Both the position numbers and the translations under genes were made by a program. 64,000 nucleotides of DNA from Perilla frutescens (lineage: Eukaryota > Streptophyta > Magnoliopsida > Lamiales > Lamiaceae): positions 67,481,001-67,545,000 of the forward strand of contig BRKX01000003.1 of assembly GCA_026008535.1 (NCBI GenBank). The letters run 5' to 3'. Within the stretch, counting starts at the first letter, position 1. Each line of letters opens with the position of its first letter. Below, one piece after another: positions 1 through 11,400 of the stretch. The notes beneath the pieces are model-generated. The model saw only the letters and a program-made list of their open reading frames with translations. It was not told where the DNA came from and ran no database searches.

Positions 1-585
1 TTGATAGTACTATTAAGCAGTCAAATATTTAAAATTTATGATCGTGGAATGAGACCGAGTTGGTTGGTAGGGATAGGGTCATAGGGCTGAAAATCAAACC
101 AAATACCTCGTGATATATACTTAACTCATGTTCGTTCATTAGAAGCTTGTTTGAGCTCAATTCGATAAGCATATCAAATAAATGATATAACCTTCTCTCA
201 TCATCACGGCTCCTTATGCCAATCTTTTTTCTCTTTCTTTTCATACAAGTTTCTTACTTATTTTAATTAGTCAATTACCTTTCTAGAATAGGTTTCCTCT
301 TGCTAAGTTTGGTAGTTATATTTTCTTTTCCTTTCGGAGACACCTAGCTAGAGTTTACAAGGACTGCTAGATATTCTCTCTATATATGTTGATTTAATTT
401 TTTTATTTGTTGTAGAAGAAGATTAATAAAATTGCTTTCTCGTTTCTCTCGGCTTCTGTCTCTAAAATCATCTCTTGCTCTTGCTTCTATTGTTCTTCCT
501 TTTCTTTTCTCTAATAGTTGGAGTTCTTGCACACTCAAAAGTGCAATCTCGATTCGCCGTCGACGTAAGGCGTATCACAATCTTG
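1..585. other. intergenic, no gene recognised
   Basis: AT-rich DNA with short chance reading frames only. A stretch near 140-180 has GAGCTC-type words like those of the hAT-like fragment to the right, so the left part of that element may lie here or beyond the window edge. No conserved protein motif or RNA gene was seen. Confidence 0.4.
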
Positions 586-832
586 AACATAATTTTGTGT
601 TCAATAAGATATAAGGTTCGAGTTCGAGCTCGATAAGTAAAAATTAAGGAAACATGCATAAAAATATCAAACTACTCGAGCTCGACTCAATTAAAGCTCG
701 TTTGAGTCTGACTCAATAGGTAATCAAATTAAACAAGCTCAAAAATGTAAATTTTAAAGCTCGATATCATTTTAAACAAATTTGAACATATGTATGTTCG
801 AGCTCAGCTTGACTCATTTAGAGCCCTAGGTA
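586..832. mobile_element. hAT-like element fragment (right end)
   Basis: The stretch is packed with GAGCTCGA/TCGAGCTC words and ends, read on the minus strand, in CTAGGGCTCTAAATGAGTC followed by AGCTGAGCTCGAAC. Dense subterminal repeats with a TAGGG-type terminus are typical of plant hAT non-autonomous elements. No left end or 8-bp target duplication could be paired, so the left limit is only where the motif density begins. Confidence 0.4.
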
Positions 833-1755
833 GAGGGAGAGCAAATCTGACACTTAATTAGTAGAAATAATAATTTTGAAACACACCAATTAATTCTTTT
901 TATATAGATCGAATATGTTGCTGGCTTAGAGTTTATTTGTCGTAGAGCAACATGCACATTCGCTTCATCAAAAATTTGAAGCCATCATTATCATCATGCG
1001 CTGATAGACTCATAGACCTCAAATCATAAAACAAAAACATATAATATAATTTTCGTTAAAGAAATTGAATTTGCACCTCTTCCTCGAAAATTGGAGACCA
1101 TCGTCGAAATGCACGACTAGTATAGATTTATCCTTTTATTGAAAAAAATAATAATCTGAAAGTCGTCTGTTTGACTACTGGAGGATGGGAGTGAAAAATT
1201 AAATGCTAGACAAATACATACATACATATATATATATTCGAGGAATAGAGTACTAAAATGACAAAATATTAAAATTAATTTGGGTGAAGTGACATTTTCT
1301 CCTCAAATAAAACTACATACTCTCGTCAAGAGAAAAATAAGTCTTATATATTTGACGGTTTTTTACTTCTGGGGAAGAGAAAATAAAATGTACAGGTAAA
1401 ATAAAAACTAACGCGATCGAGTGATAAAGTACTAAAATGCCAAAATATTACATGAAAGAGTAACAAATTTTATTTATTAAATCGTCACCACCAACACGTC
1501 TCCATATAGATCGAGACACTTATACAAACCACAAGTTGACGAAAATAGCCACAATTGAAATTTCCCTTTTTCAAATGCAATCTTATAAAAATAAAATTAC
1601 CTCTTATAATAACGATCGGGCATTGCATAACACTTTATTCAATGTATTTTCATACTTTTTCTTGAAATGCATCAGCAAATAATGCTTTCAACGTCCATTA
1701 AAATCGTGGCATTAAAACTAGTGTATGATCTGTTTAATCTAATTTTAATTTGGAT
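833..1755. other. intergenic, no gene recognised
   Basis: AT-rich, no coding frame of note and no recognisable repeat structure beyond short A/T runs and a (TA) stretch near 1220. Confidence 0.4.
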
Positions 1756-1759
1756 TAGA

Positions 1760-2645
1760 GAATTTCTATTTGCACCACTGATTCTATTTTTTGCATTTCG
1801 GTTACTCAATATACCACTAATTTTACTTTTTGCACCACACACATTTGCATTAATGCCTTTTAATTAAAAATATTTATTTTAGTAAAAACTAAAATATAAA
1901 ATTCAAGAATTAAATTAAAAAAGAAAAAGAAAAAAAAAAGAATCACTACCTTTCTTCTCTGGCGGAAAGCTGCAACTTGCGTCTTCTTCTCCGGCTATGC
2001 CTACTGCCCTTCATCGACGACCACCGTCCATCCCGACTCAAAGTGACGACAATCACCCATAGCCTCCTTCTTTCTTCCTCACCACACTTTCTCTCTCATC
2101 TCCATCCCCATTTCTGCAAATTGGAGAACATTCTTCCTATCTCATTTCCCTCACTGCAACCTGCAAATTGGAGAGCAGGTCATCGATGACCACCTCACTG
2201 CAAATTGAACATGTACATTCGTGTACGAACAATCCAGTTCGAATGGGCCTGTAAGTTCGATTTTTTGCGGTGGTTGTTTCATTTTTTGGTGGTGGTGGTG
2301 TTCTTGATTTCATTTTATGGTGATGGTGTTGTTCAATCTTGTAGTGGTTGTCGTCGCATCAACTCGGGATGGACGATGGTCGTTGATGACGGGCAGTAGG
2401 CATGGCCGGAAAAGAAGGCCGGAGAAGAAGATGTGCGGCAGTCCGCCGGAGAAGAAAGCGAGACACTTTTTTTCTTTTACTTTTCCCTTTTTCTTTTATC
2501 TTTTTAATTTTTTAAATTTATTTATTAGTTATTTTTATTTTATATATAATAAGGATATTTAAATAATTTTATAATTAATTATTAGTAAATTAATTTATTT
2601 TGTGATGCAAAGAGTAAATTTGGTAGTGCGAATAGGATCTCCCTT
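1760..2645. mobile_element. inverted-repeat element with GC-richer core
   Basis: The outer arms are related in inverted orientation: both carry spaced TATTTGCACCAC / TTTTTGCAT-type words (left 1765-1840; right, reverse-complemented, 2600-2640). Inner arms match better: 1941-2005 against the reverse complement of 2395-2462 share TTTCTTCT-CGGCGGA and CTTCTTCTCCGGC words. The core (2005-2395) is GC-richer and codes for nothing recognised. The arrangement suggests a non-autonomous TIR transposon, possibly with captured sequence. No clear target duplication was seen. Confidence 0.45.
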
Positions 2646-2726
2646 TGGATTATTCTGATTCGCATATGATTTGTTTATCAATCATTTTCAATCTCTATGA
2701 TTATAATTTATATTAGAGTAGTGATT

Positions 2727-3112
2727 TTCAGCCAGATTCTGGCCAGTCAGAATCTTTTATTATTTTTAATAATTAATTAATTTAATTAATAAAACACTAA
2801 TTATTCAATAAATTTACATTGATGCCCTCCATAATAATTAGGGCAACTCTATATGCGCTTTAATTCAGAAGAAATCGAAGATGGAAAAAAAATAAAGAAG
2901 TGAAGAAAAGAAAGAAGATGAAGCTGCGCCCCTTTCTTCCGATCCGCTTCTGCAGTGGTTTTAATAATTAATTACAAATCACTAATTTCATGACAGAAGG
3001 ATAATATAGTAAAAACATAACATTTAATAATTAACATAATTAATTTATTAATAATACAGTTTTATTAATCATCAAAAAATTAGATTTTGACTAGCCAGAA
3101 TCTGGCTGGTTA
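2727..3112. mobile_element. short TIR element (MITE)
   Basis: The left end reads CAGCCAGATTCTGGCCAGTC and the right end, reverse-complemented, reads CAGCCAGATTCTGGCTAGTC, a nearly perfect 20-bp terminal inverted repeat. The arms continue AT-rich and partly complementary (TTTATTAAT / ATTAATAAA), leaving a small core that is slightly GC-richer. Length about 390 bp. No exact target-site duplication was found, so the superfamily is open. Confidence 0.6.
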
Positions 3113-3234
3113 GCATTATTCTTTATATTAATTCTCCTAACTGATGATGATGATGATGATTGCATAAAAAATTAGCATTATTCTTTATATTAATTCTCCT
3201 AACTGATGATGATGATGATGATTGCATAAAAAAC
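3111..3234. repeat. 62-bp perfect tandem duplication
   Basis: The unit begins TAGCATTATTCTTTATATTA, includes a (GAT)n run and ends GCATAAAAAAT. It is repeated head to tail with period 62 (3111 and 3173). It directly abuts the right end of the MITE at 2727-3112. Confidence 0.85.
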
Positions 3235-3553
3235 TTGAAAGTTAGATTTTTGTTAGTTATTAAAAAAAAAAGAGTAATCATTATAAGATGCAAATTATTG
3301 GCTTTTACTACAATAGTGTTGAACTAAATATTGTAATTGATTATTATATGACTAAAGAAAGGAGGAGATTCCAAAGTAGCTGGGTACGGTGTTGTTGGAG
3401 CATCATCATTATTTGTTAATCACTATCAAAGGACTACAATATTTTGTAATTTCTATGGTTTAGAATCATGGACATGACCCAACAAAAGTTGCATCAATAT
3501 ATATAAACAGACACACATACAATCATAAAAAATCAAAGGCTCAAATTTGATTA

Positions 3554-4919
3554 TGTAACACCACAAATTTTTATTATCTAAATTTATTTAGAAATATAAA
3601 TATAATAGTTAGAATGTGCCTAACACTATTTTTTTTTGTTTTGCATATGACCCAAATACCTAAGTGTAAGCATTTTAATATTGAGACCCAATTTATGGGC
3701 TTTTTAGCTTTTTCACGTTTTAATTTTTTCCGAGACCTATAGTTATCGGAACGAGACTAACGAATACATTAGATGGTATTTCTCATCGATACGAAAGTAA
3801 CGAAACCATAGAACTTGATTTCACCTTAGATGGACTTCATTTGACCAAGTTATGAATTAATTCTTATTTTAATTAGATTTAGAGTTTATTTTAGGATGTG
3901 GTATAAATACCCCTTATTTCATTTTTTAGTTTATTTGTTGGGGATCCAAAATAGGTCAGCCCCTTTCCCCCCTTCTCTCTCCCTCTCGCCTCCCCTCTCC
4001 TCCGGCGCCAGCACCGGCACCGCCTTCACTGCCTGTCGGAATTTTTTCCGGCGACTTTATTTTTAACATGCAATTACATGTTCGGACTCCTCTTCTTCTC
4101 CTCTTTCTTTTTCTTTGATTATTTCTAAGAGATTTTGAGGTTTAGGCTTCCGATTTTTGGATCTAAGAATGGGTTAAACCCTAACCTACCAATACTTCAT
4201 TTCGTTCTTTATTTTTCAACTTTGTTTTTTATTTTAGTATGTATATTGTGATTTACAGGCTATTTTGAATTATTTCTTAAAAATATATTCTTAATTTTAT
4301 TTATAGTGTTTTTAGTGTTCTTGAAAACTTCATTTAGAGAATTAAATGGTTGATTGTTGAAATAAACAGAAAAAGGGAAAAAAATGAAAATGAAATTATG
4401 TATGTATGTTTGATGCCGTGAGTGTGTGTGTAAATTGATGTGTGTGGGTGTGTGTTTTCGGCGGCATTTGTGTGTGTGTCTTAGTTTTTTTTAATAAAAG
4501 ATATTATTAAGTTATTTAATTAAAAAGTTAAGCTTATAGTTTAAAATTAAATCTTTAGCCCAATGGTTAATCTTTAGTTTTTATACACAAAGGTTTAAGG
4601 TTCGAATTTATTTGGGAGCTGTCATTTTAATGGTTGGGGATTAATGTTTAATATTAAAGAGGTTTAAGCTTCAAATCACGTTGCATGCATTTTAAGATCT
4701 CTTTTTATTGCAATTAATATCCTTATGTTCCAACTATAATTAATTAAAATCATATTATAAATTTCAAAAAATGTATCTAGCTTAATGGATATGTTCAGAT
4801 AGATATCTTTTTATTGCAATTAATATCCTTATGTTTCAACTATAATTAATTAAAATCATATTATAAATTTCGAAAATTGTATTAGCTTAATGAATATGTT
4901 CAAATTTGTTAACTAAAAG
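3554..4919 (+). mobile_element. truncated gypsy-type LTR, older relative of the LTR at 4920
   Basis: It starts TGTAACACCACAAAT, close to TGTAACACCCCAAAT of the LTR at 4920, and follows the same order: a region with CATAGAACTTGATTTCA, a TATAAATACCCC box at 3902, a pyrimidine-rich leader, a CCGG-rich stretch and a TTTTTAACATGCAAT word. At 4545-4800 it shows the same tRNA-like motifs (TAGCCCAATGG, GGTTCGAAT). It stops where the LTR at 4920 begins. Continuation of the same module type at 18019 suggests that the younger element inserted into it. Confidence 0.65.
3902..3909 (+). promoter_or_regulatory. TATA box in older LTR
   Basis: TATAAATA followed by CCCC, at the same relative place as the TATA box of the related LTR at 5211. 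It would drive the retroelement transcript. Confidence 0.5.
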
Positions 4920-5210
4920 TGTAACACCCCAAATCCAATAATAGAGGCCCAATGAATTTTATAGAGCCCAAATGTTTAAGTTGTATTCCATTTTTAATAA
5001 AAGGCCCAAATGATGGACTTTCTAGCCCAATTACAATTTTAATTATTTACGGCCTAATTATTAATGAAATGAGATGAACGAATATATTAGACGATAGTGC
5101 TCGTCGATACGAATCCATAGAACTTGATTTCATCTTTGTCAGACATCAATTGATCAAGTTATGATTTAATTATTGATTTAATTGGATTTTATGGTTAAGT
5201 TATGGAGGGA

Positions 5211-5218
5211 TATAAATA
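5211..5218 (+). promoter_or_regulatory. TATA box in LTR
   Basis: TATAAATA followed by CCCCTCATT, about 290 bp into the LTR, then a pyrimidine-rich leader. The position and the conserved counterpart at 3902 support an LTR promoter (inference). Confidence 0.55.
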
Positions 5219-5984
5219 CCCCTCATTACCACTTAAGCCTCCTAGCTCAGTTCACTTCACTCAAAGGGGATCAGCCCCCTCTCCCTTCTCTCTCTACTCC
5301 TCTCCTCGCCACCACCACCTCCGCCGCTGACCACCAACGCCGGAAGAATTTTCTGGCGGAATTTTTAACATGCAATACCATTTTTAGATTCCCCTTTCTT
5401 TCCTCTTTCATTTTGTATGATTATTTTTAAGAGATTTAGGTTTCCTATTTTTGGATCTAAGAAATGGTTAAATCCTAGCCTTGAAAAATCTAATTTATTT
5501 CTATCTTATTGCATTTTATTTTCGATTTTATGTACTTCATAGTGGATTTACGGGCTGTTTTGATTACATATTTTTAAATATTATTTTTATCTTAATATTT
5601 AGTGTTCTTGATGTTCTTGAACACTTGACAAGTTGAATGTGTTGATGAAGGAATGAAGATATGTTTGCTTTGATGTTTTGTGTGTGTTTAGTGTGTATGT
5701 GTGTGTGAGTCCAATTTGTGGGGTGTGTGTGTGTGAGTTATGTTGTCTTTTTCTTTTTTTTTTCTTTTCTTTTATATTTTACTTATATATACTATATAGT
5801 GGTTGATCTATATAATTAAAAAGATTGGAAATGTTCATCAAAAATTGATCTTAATCCAATGATCAAATCTCTATCAATTAAATTATAAGGGCTATGGATT
5901 AATCTTTGTTGGTAACATTTTTTTTATTGAGGCATATATTTTTGACACATAGTAATTATAAATCTTGGTATATATTTTAAAGAT

Positions 5985-6915
5985 TCAATTATAGCCTAAT
6001 GGATAATCATTTAATTTTATGTGCAAATGTCTAAGGTTCAAATATGCTTGAAGTAGTTTATTATTTTAATTAATTCATGTATTTTCTAAGTTATTAAATT
6101 TAAAACATGATGTAATTTTTGAAAATGATATCTTGCTTAATGGTTGGAGTCTTGATTTAATAATGATAGGTCTAATGTTCGAATCTTATGAAATAGATTT
6201 TTAAGACCCGTTTCTAATGTTATACAACCTTATTTAATTAAAAACATACTTTAAATTTTAAAAATTAGCTATGGCTTAATGGTCGAAATCTTGTTTCCTT
6301 AAGTATAGGTCAAGGGTTCGAAAATTGCTTAACTACAATTTTTAACTCATTTTTACCTTTATTTTATCTAAAATGATTTTGAACCTTATATAATTAATTA
6401 CATCTTATAATTTTTGAAATTGGTATTTAGCTGAATGGGTGGAGTCCAGATTGTTATTTGAGAGGTCCAGGGTTCAAAACCCTTTTTGAACATTTAATTT
6501 ATGCATTTTATTCCAATATAATTCTGCACTATATTTAAATAAAAATCTGTTATAATTTTAAAAAATGGCCTTTGGCTCAATGGTTATATTTTGTATTTTA
6601 TTATAATAAGTCAAAGGTTCAAAACCTTTAGAATGCATTTTATTTATTTTTATTCCAAGATAATTATGAACTTTATTTAATTAAACCCACTAAACAATTT
6701 TCGAAAATGGTGTTTAGTCTAATGGTGAGAGTTTAGATTTTATGCTAGAGGTCTAAGGTTCAATCCACTTTTATGCATTTTATAAATCTCTTTTTACTCA
6801 AACATTTATGAGTATATTTAATTAAAGCAGATTAACTAACATTGCATAAATTCTTTTAGCCTAGTGGTTAAGTGCTTATTATTTCATTTATATTTTTGTT
6901 TATGTGTTCAAGCCT
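5985..6915 (+). repeat. array of about 140-bp units with tRNA-like A and B boxes
   Basis: Seven successive units start with an A-box-like word: TAGCCTAATGG (about 5993), TTGCTTAATGG (6127), TGGCTTAATGG (6268), TAGCTGAATGG (6427), TGGCTCAATGG (6573), TAGTCTAATGG (6713), TAGCCTAGTGG (6856). Each is followed about 40-55 bp later by a B-box-like word such as GGTTCAAAT, TGTTCGAATC, GGGTTCGAA, GGGTTCAAAACC, AGGTTCAATCC. Unit length is 134-159 bp, with a shared AT-rich tail containing TTTATGCATTTTA and TTTAATTAAA. These match the pol III consensus only loosely and no cloverleaf folds are evident. Similar modules lie in the related LTRs at 4545-4800, 16360-16870 and 18060-18480. Confidence 0.7.
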
Positions 6916-7222
6916 CTTGACTACAAAATTATGTTATATTTTATCCTTATTTTTTATTTAGTTTATTTTGCTTAATTTAGATTAAATTCGAAATTAAGTA
7001 TATGATATATTGAATTAATATTTCCATATTCTTCTATGATTTAAAATGATCCTTTATATTTTTGGTTATGTGTTCAAGCCCTCTTGACTACAAAATTATG
7101 TTATATTTTATCCTTATTTTTTATTTAGTTTATTTTGCTTAATTTAGATTAAATTCGAAATTAAGTATATGATATATTGAATTAATATTTCCATATTCTT
7201 CTATGATTTAAAATGATCATTT
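6891..7222. repeat. 166-bp tandem duplication inside the LTR
   Basis: A block beginning TATTTTTG(T/G)TTATGTGTTC is repeated head to tail at 6891 and 7057, ending near TTTAAAATGATC each time. The two copies are nearly identical. The partner LTR at 16163 has this block once, so the duplication arose in this copy. Confidence 0.85.
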
Positions 7223-8415
7223 AAATCATATATTAAATATTATATTTTTCCTTTATGTATTTAAGACATTTATTTGCATGATCGAGGACTCCGATATATT
7301 TTAAGTTAGGATCTCATTCGATATTTAAGCGACGTCAGGTTACGCTCTTACTTTAGGGACTTGATCCCTAGAACCTTATTTATATTATAGTATATGTTAG
7401 AACATTATTATGTTATTAAGTCATAGTTCTTATGTATAGGTCCTAACTCGAGACATGATTAGGACGAGCAACAGATGATTAAGGTTATACCTATATTTAA
7501 GCATAAGGTCCTAATTCGACCATTGGCATCGGACGTGAAATCATGAATAAAGCTTCAGCTAATCTAGCTATAAGGTGAGTTTATTTACCAAAATGCTTTC
7601 GATATTATATTTAAACTTTCGTCCGCTATGAAAAATGATTTATACTTATGTTGCTCAATGTGGATTGATATGACTCATATGAGAATTTCCGAATATGGCA
7701 CTCCGGTGCAATTACGTATTAATATGTTCATGTTATGAATATATTATAGTTTATATGTGATCACATTAGGGTCGGTCTCCACTATGTTTATTGAGCGTAT
7801 GATTTACGACATATCAAATATGAATTTATTGATACTATTATTACAAATTATTGGATGAATGTATGAGTATTCCCACGGAGTGTTTTCTGACACTCAGCCC
7901 CACTATTTAAAAATATTTTCAGGTAATTGATGATGGCAGGTGGCAGACGTGGACTGATGGGGACATCTTGTATGGTTGACCAGATTTTAGTTTTTGAAAT
8001 TTTGACTTTGTTTTAGTTGTGGTCAACAAATATGAGTATATATGCTTCCGCTGTATGTTTATGGATTATTTAAATATTTTATGGATGCGCGTGATTGTCG
8101 TGGTCTTGCTGGCATAATTTGAATGTTGAATACTGGATTTTTGGACTAGTCAAGGTTGAACATGTTTTAATTGGTGGTTCGAAATGTGTGATTTTAAAAT
8201 AATAGGTTGGTTGAAAGGTCTTATCTTATGTGATTGGCTGTTGAATGGTAAATGCCTATGAGCGTGGAATTTATTAATATTTTAAACGAAGTGCTGCCCG
8301 AATTTTTATAATTCGAGAAAATGATTTATGTTAGTTTGTGAAGATTTTATTGTGATTTTCTTTCATCGTGTGTGTTCCCGTTAGCACACTGGTCCTCCGA
8401 GTTCGGGGCGTTACA

Positions 8416-8429
8416 TATTGTATCAGAGC
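8416..8429 (+). other. retrotransposon primer binding site
   Basis: TATTGTATCAGAGC directly follows the LTR end. It matches the complement of the 3' end of initiator-methionine tRNA (TGGTATCAGAGC) except for one base, as used by most plant Ty3/gypsy and Ty1/copia elements. Confidence 0.75.
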
Positions 8430-11400
8430 GGGTCTACGAATCTGTAGGCCTGTGGAGTGATTTTTGAAATGTTTTCGAAATATTGTTTACAAGAAATGGT
8501 TACTTCTTTGTGGTCCATGTCCACGCCACGCCTCGCTCAATCAAGTACAAATTTTATGAGAATAAATCTTTGTTGAGCAAAGTATATTTTAGGCAAAAAT
8601 ATAATATGTTTGAGAAATTATGATAAAGAAAATGCTTGATTACAATGTATTTCAAGCTTAAGTTATTGGAAATTTATTGGTTTGCCTTATTACGAAAATG
8701 TTTTATCCAAATGCTTATGATATGATCCCACCATAGGATGAACCTAGATGGACTTGGGTATACTTAAATTACCTTTAAGTTTTCACTTGCTTAGTGAACT
8801 ATGTTGGACTATTTATGCGGTACACGATATATTTTAAAGACTATAGCTCTGCCTAAGAATTGGGTAACCTTTACTATATTTATGCGATCGAGATAATTCG
8901 ACGAGCTAAAGAACGACTCCGATAAAGATTCTCCTACATGACGAAAAGTTCAACTTGAGCTACAGACGACCTTACTCTATTATATCAATAGTTAATTACA
9001 TGGTATGAGTACTTTGATTAGATCCAAGTGCGTTGTAAATTAGATGAACTATGCAACTCCTAATGATAAGTATTGACCTAGTATGCGACACTTGATATAT
9101 GGACAACTATGATGATGCCGCGTGCGATATACGAACAGTTGCACATAAGTTGCAATGCAATTTCTTAAGATTATGAAATTTCTCTTTATGAGGTACTGAT
9201 TGAGAACTATACGTAGTTTCACTATGTTTTACGGACTAGTTATATTTGGTTATGAAATGCGCATAATGTAGTTACCTACAAAGTATCCCAGATCAAATTT
9301 AGAAACGACTCAGATAGAAAATTTCATGGTAGTTAATTCTTATGAAATACGAAATAGTTATTCTCTCCAGGCGCAAATAAAGAAGTTCGAGTTCAACTCT
9401 ACATGAAGCTGATCAGAATCGATCTTGATGAATTCAATACTTCATGATCTACGTCAGGTGCTAAGAACTACGTTAAATAACTATTAGCTCAAATGATATG
9501 TCAGCAGACTTCCTTCTACTTAATATGAATTGAACACCTAACGAGATATTATAAGTTAAATCAACAAACAATTTCAACGATACGACTGTTAATCTTCCAC
9601 AACCATGGTGAACCTGAAGAAGAAGAAGATGTGCCATTGAGAAGTACGTAGTACGATGTGTTGGAATATATTTAATTTTTGATGATAGTTATCTTAAGGC
9701 GAATGTGCATATGATAGAATTAATTAAACTTTTTGATGTTACCTTAAGAATGGATTGACTTGAAGATAATCGTGAAACAATATGATGTTGCGAGAATGAA
9801 ATGCTCCAAACACCGAAGGAAGGAGATTTCACTTTTTATGAATCAAAATAAGTGCTATGGTACTCAATATATTATCTATGAAGGCAATGAAGTCGATTAA
9901 GAAGAAAGAATGTCAGGTTTTGATAGCAACTTTGACAGGCGACATGACGGATGGAAGAGTTAATCATCGAAGTAGTATTACAATGGAACAATAAGGGTGA
10001 ATCAATCAATATTATAGAGATTATGGGGAGTTCACATCGACAAATGAATATTTTTCCGCGAGCTCGCAAACCATTTTGTTCATCAAAAGAAAAAGAATAT
10101 GACAATGGCTAATACGAATAAAAATAGGAAAAATATTGAAGGTTTTGTATCCGAAAAATACAAATAAGAAAAAATATATTTCATTCACAAAGAATAATGA
10201 TGAGTTGGAATGAAAAACGTTGCAAATAAGTTCATATTCGAGAAAACTACTAGTGAACGATATAAGTTACCTTATGCTAGATCTTGGCTTTCATAGCAAG
10301 AAGATCTTACATATGTTGTAAAAGAAGGATTTCAATCTTATTTGTGGAACAACCTAGATAGAGTTATCCATCCAATGATTAAGTGATATGGTAAAAATAT
10401 GAGGTTTCTAAATCTAGGAGAATAAGAGCTACACTTCATGAAGTAAAAGACAAGTGCAACAATGTGAGTATGAACAACCGAGAAGACTTTGGAGATGACT
10501 ATGAAGAAAGAATGCTAAGTATTCTTAGTGGGCTTAGAAAGAAGGAAGACCGTTAATGTATGATAAATAATGTACCGTCGTAAGCAAGTTTAATGATATA
10601 ATTCTGAAGACCTCTCTAGAATGCCCTGAATTGAATAGTAGATTGCACTATAGATCTTACACCGACAATCACGTTCGTGATTAAAGGCACTATAAAGTGT
10701 GACATTAAAGTGATCGAAAGAATAGAAATACGACTGTACAAATTCTTAGGCCAAAGATTTATAAGGTCAAGTATGTTACCGAAGCTGCATCGATATTGTA
10801 TGTTATGAAAACTGCTAGATTATTCTGAATATTATTGATGGCCAAGAGTTGAGCATCTTAACAAGTAAAGACAAATATCGACTATCTAGGATTGGTGATC
10901 TACATGACTAATTGAAAAGAGGTGAGTGTTTTTATCCAAGATTATCTTGAGATCCAGATGCTAGCAGTTATATTCGTGAGAAAGATATGCACAAGACCAT
11001 TTTCAAACTTGTTATGGCCACTATGAGTTTGTAGTTATGTATTTTGATTTGAGCAACACTCCCGTTGTATTCATGGACCAATAGTTTAGCACTTGTAGGA
11101 CAATTTTGTCCCTGTATTTATGGATGATGTTATAGATTATGTTAGAAACAACCAACAACTTAAAAAACATCTAAGGACAATGTTGGAGACTTTTTGAAGG
11201 AAGAGACTATATGATAAGTTGACAAGTGAGAGATTTACCTTAACGGAATAGATTTTAGAGTCATATAGTAATAACTTAATGAATCAAGATGGATTCTTCT
11301 ATGGTGGAAAAATATAAGGTGATATGGAGTAAATAACCAACTCGAATGAGATGATTAGTGTTTTAAGTTTATACGTGTTATACATAGGGCTCATTAAAGG

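Larger units (their letters stand above)
4920..8415 (+). mobile_element. long terminal repeat of a Ty3/gypsy retrotransposon (about 3.5 kb)
   Basis: It opens TGTAACACCCC and closes GGGGCGTTACA, the TG...CA ends of an LTR. A primer binding site follows directly at 8416. A TATA box lies at 5211. A second copy of the 3' two thirds lies at 16163-18018. The end region carries the ATTCCCACGGAG / CACTCAGCCCC words that often precede the 3' end of plant gypsy LTRs. At about 3,496 bp it is long for an LTR; much of the length is an array of tRNA-like modules (5985-6915) and a 166-bp duplication (6891-7222). Confidence 0.8.

Noticed and set aside
5985..6915. Cluster of true tRNA genes
   Set aside because: The A and B words are only loose matches, no anticodon arm or acceptor stem pairs, and spacing is too variable.
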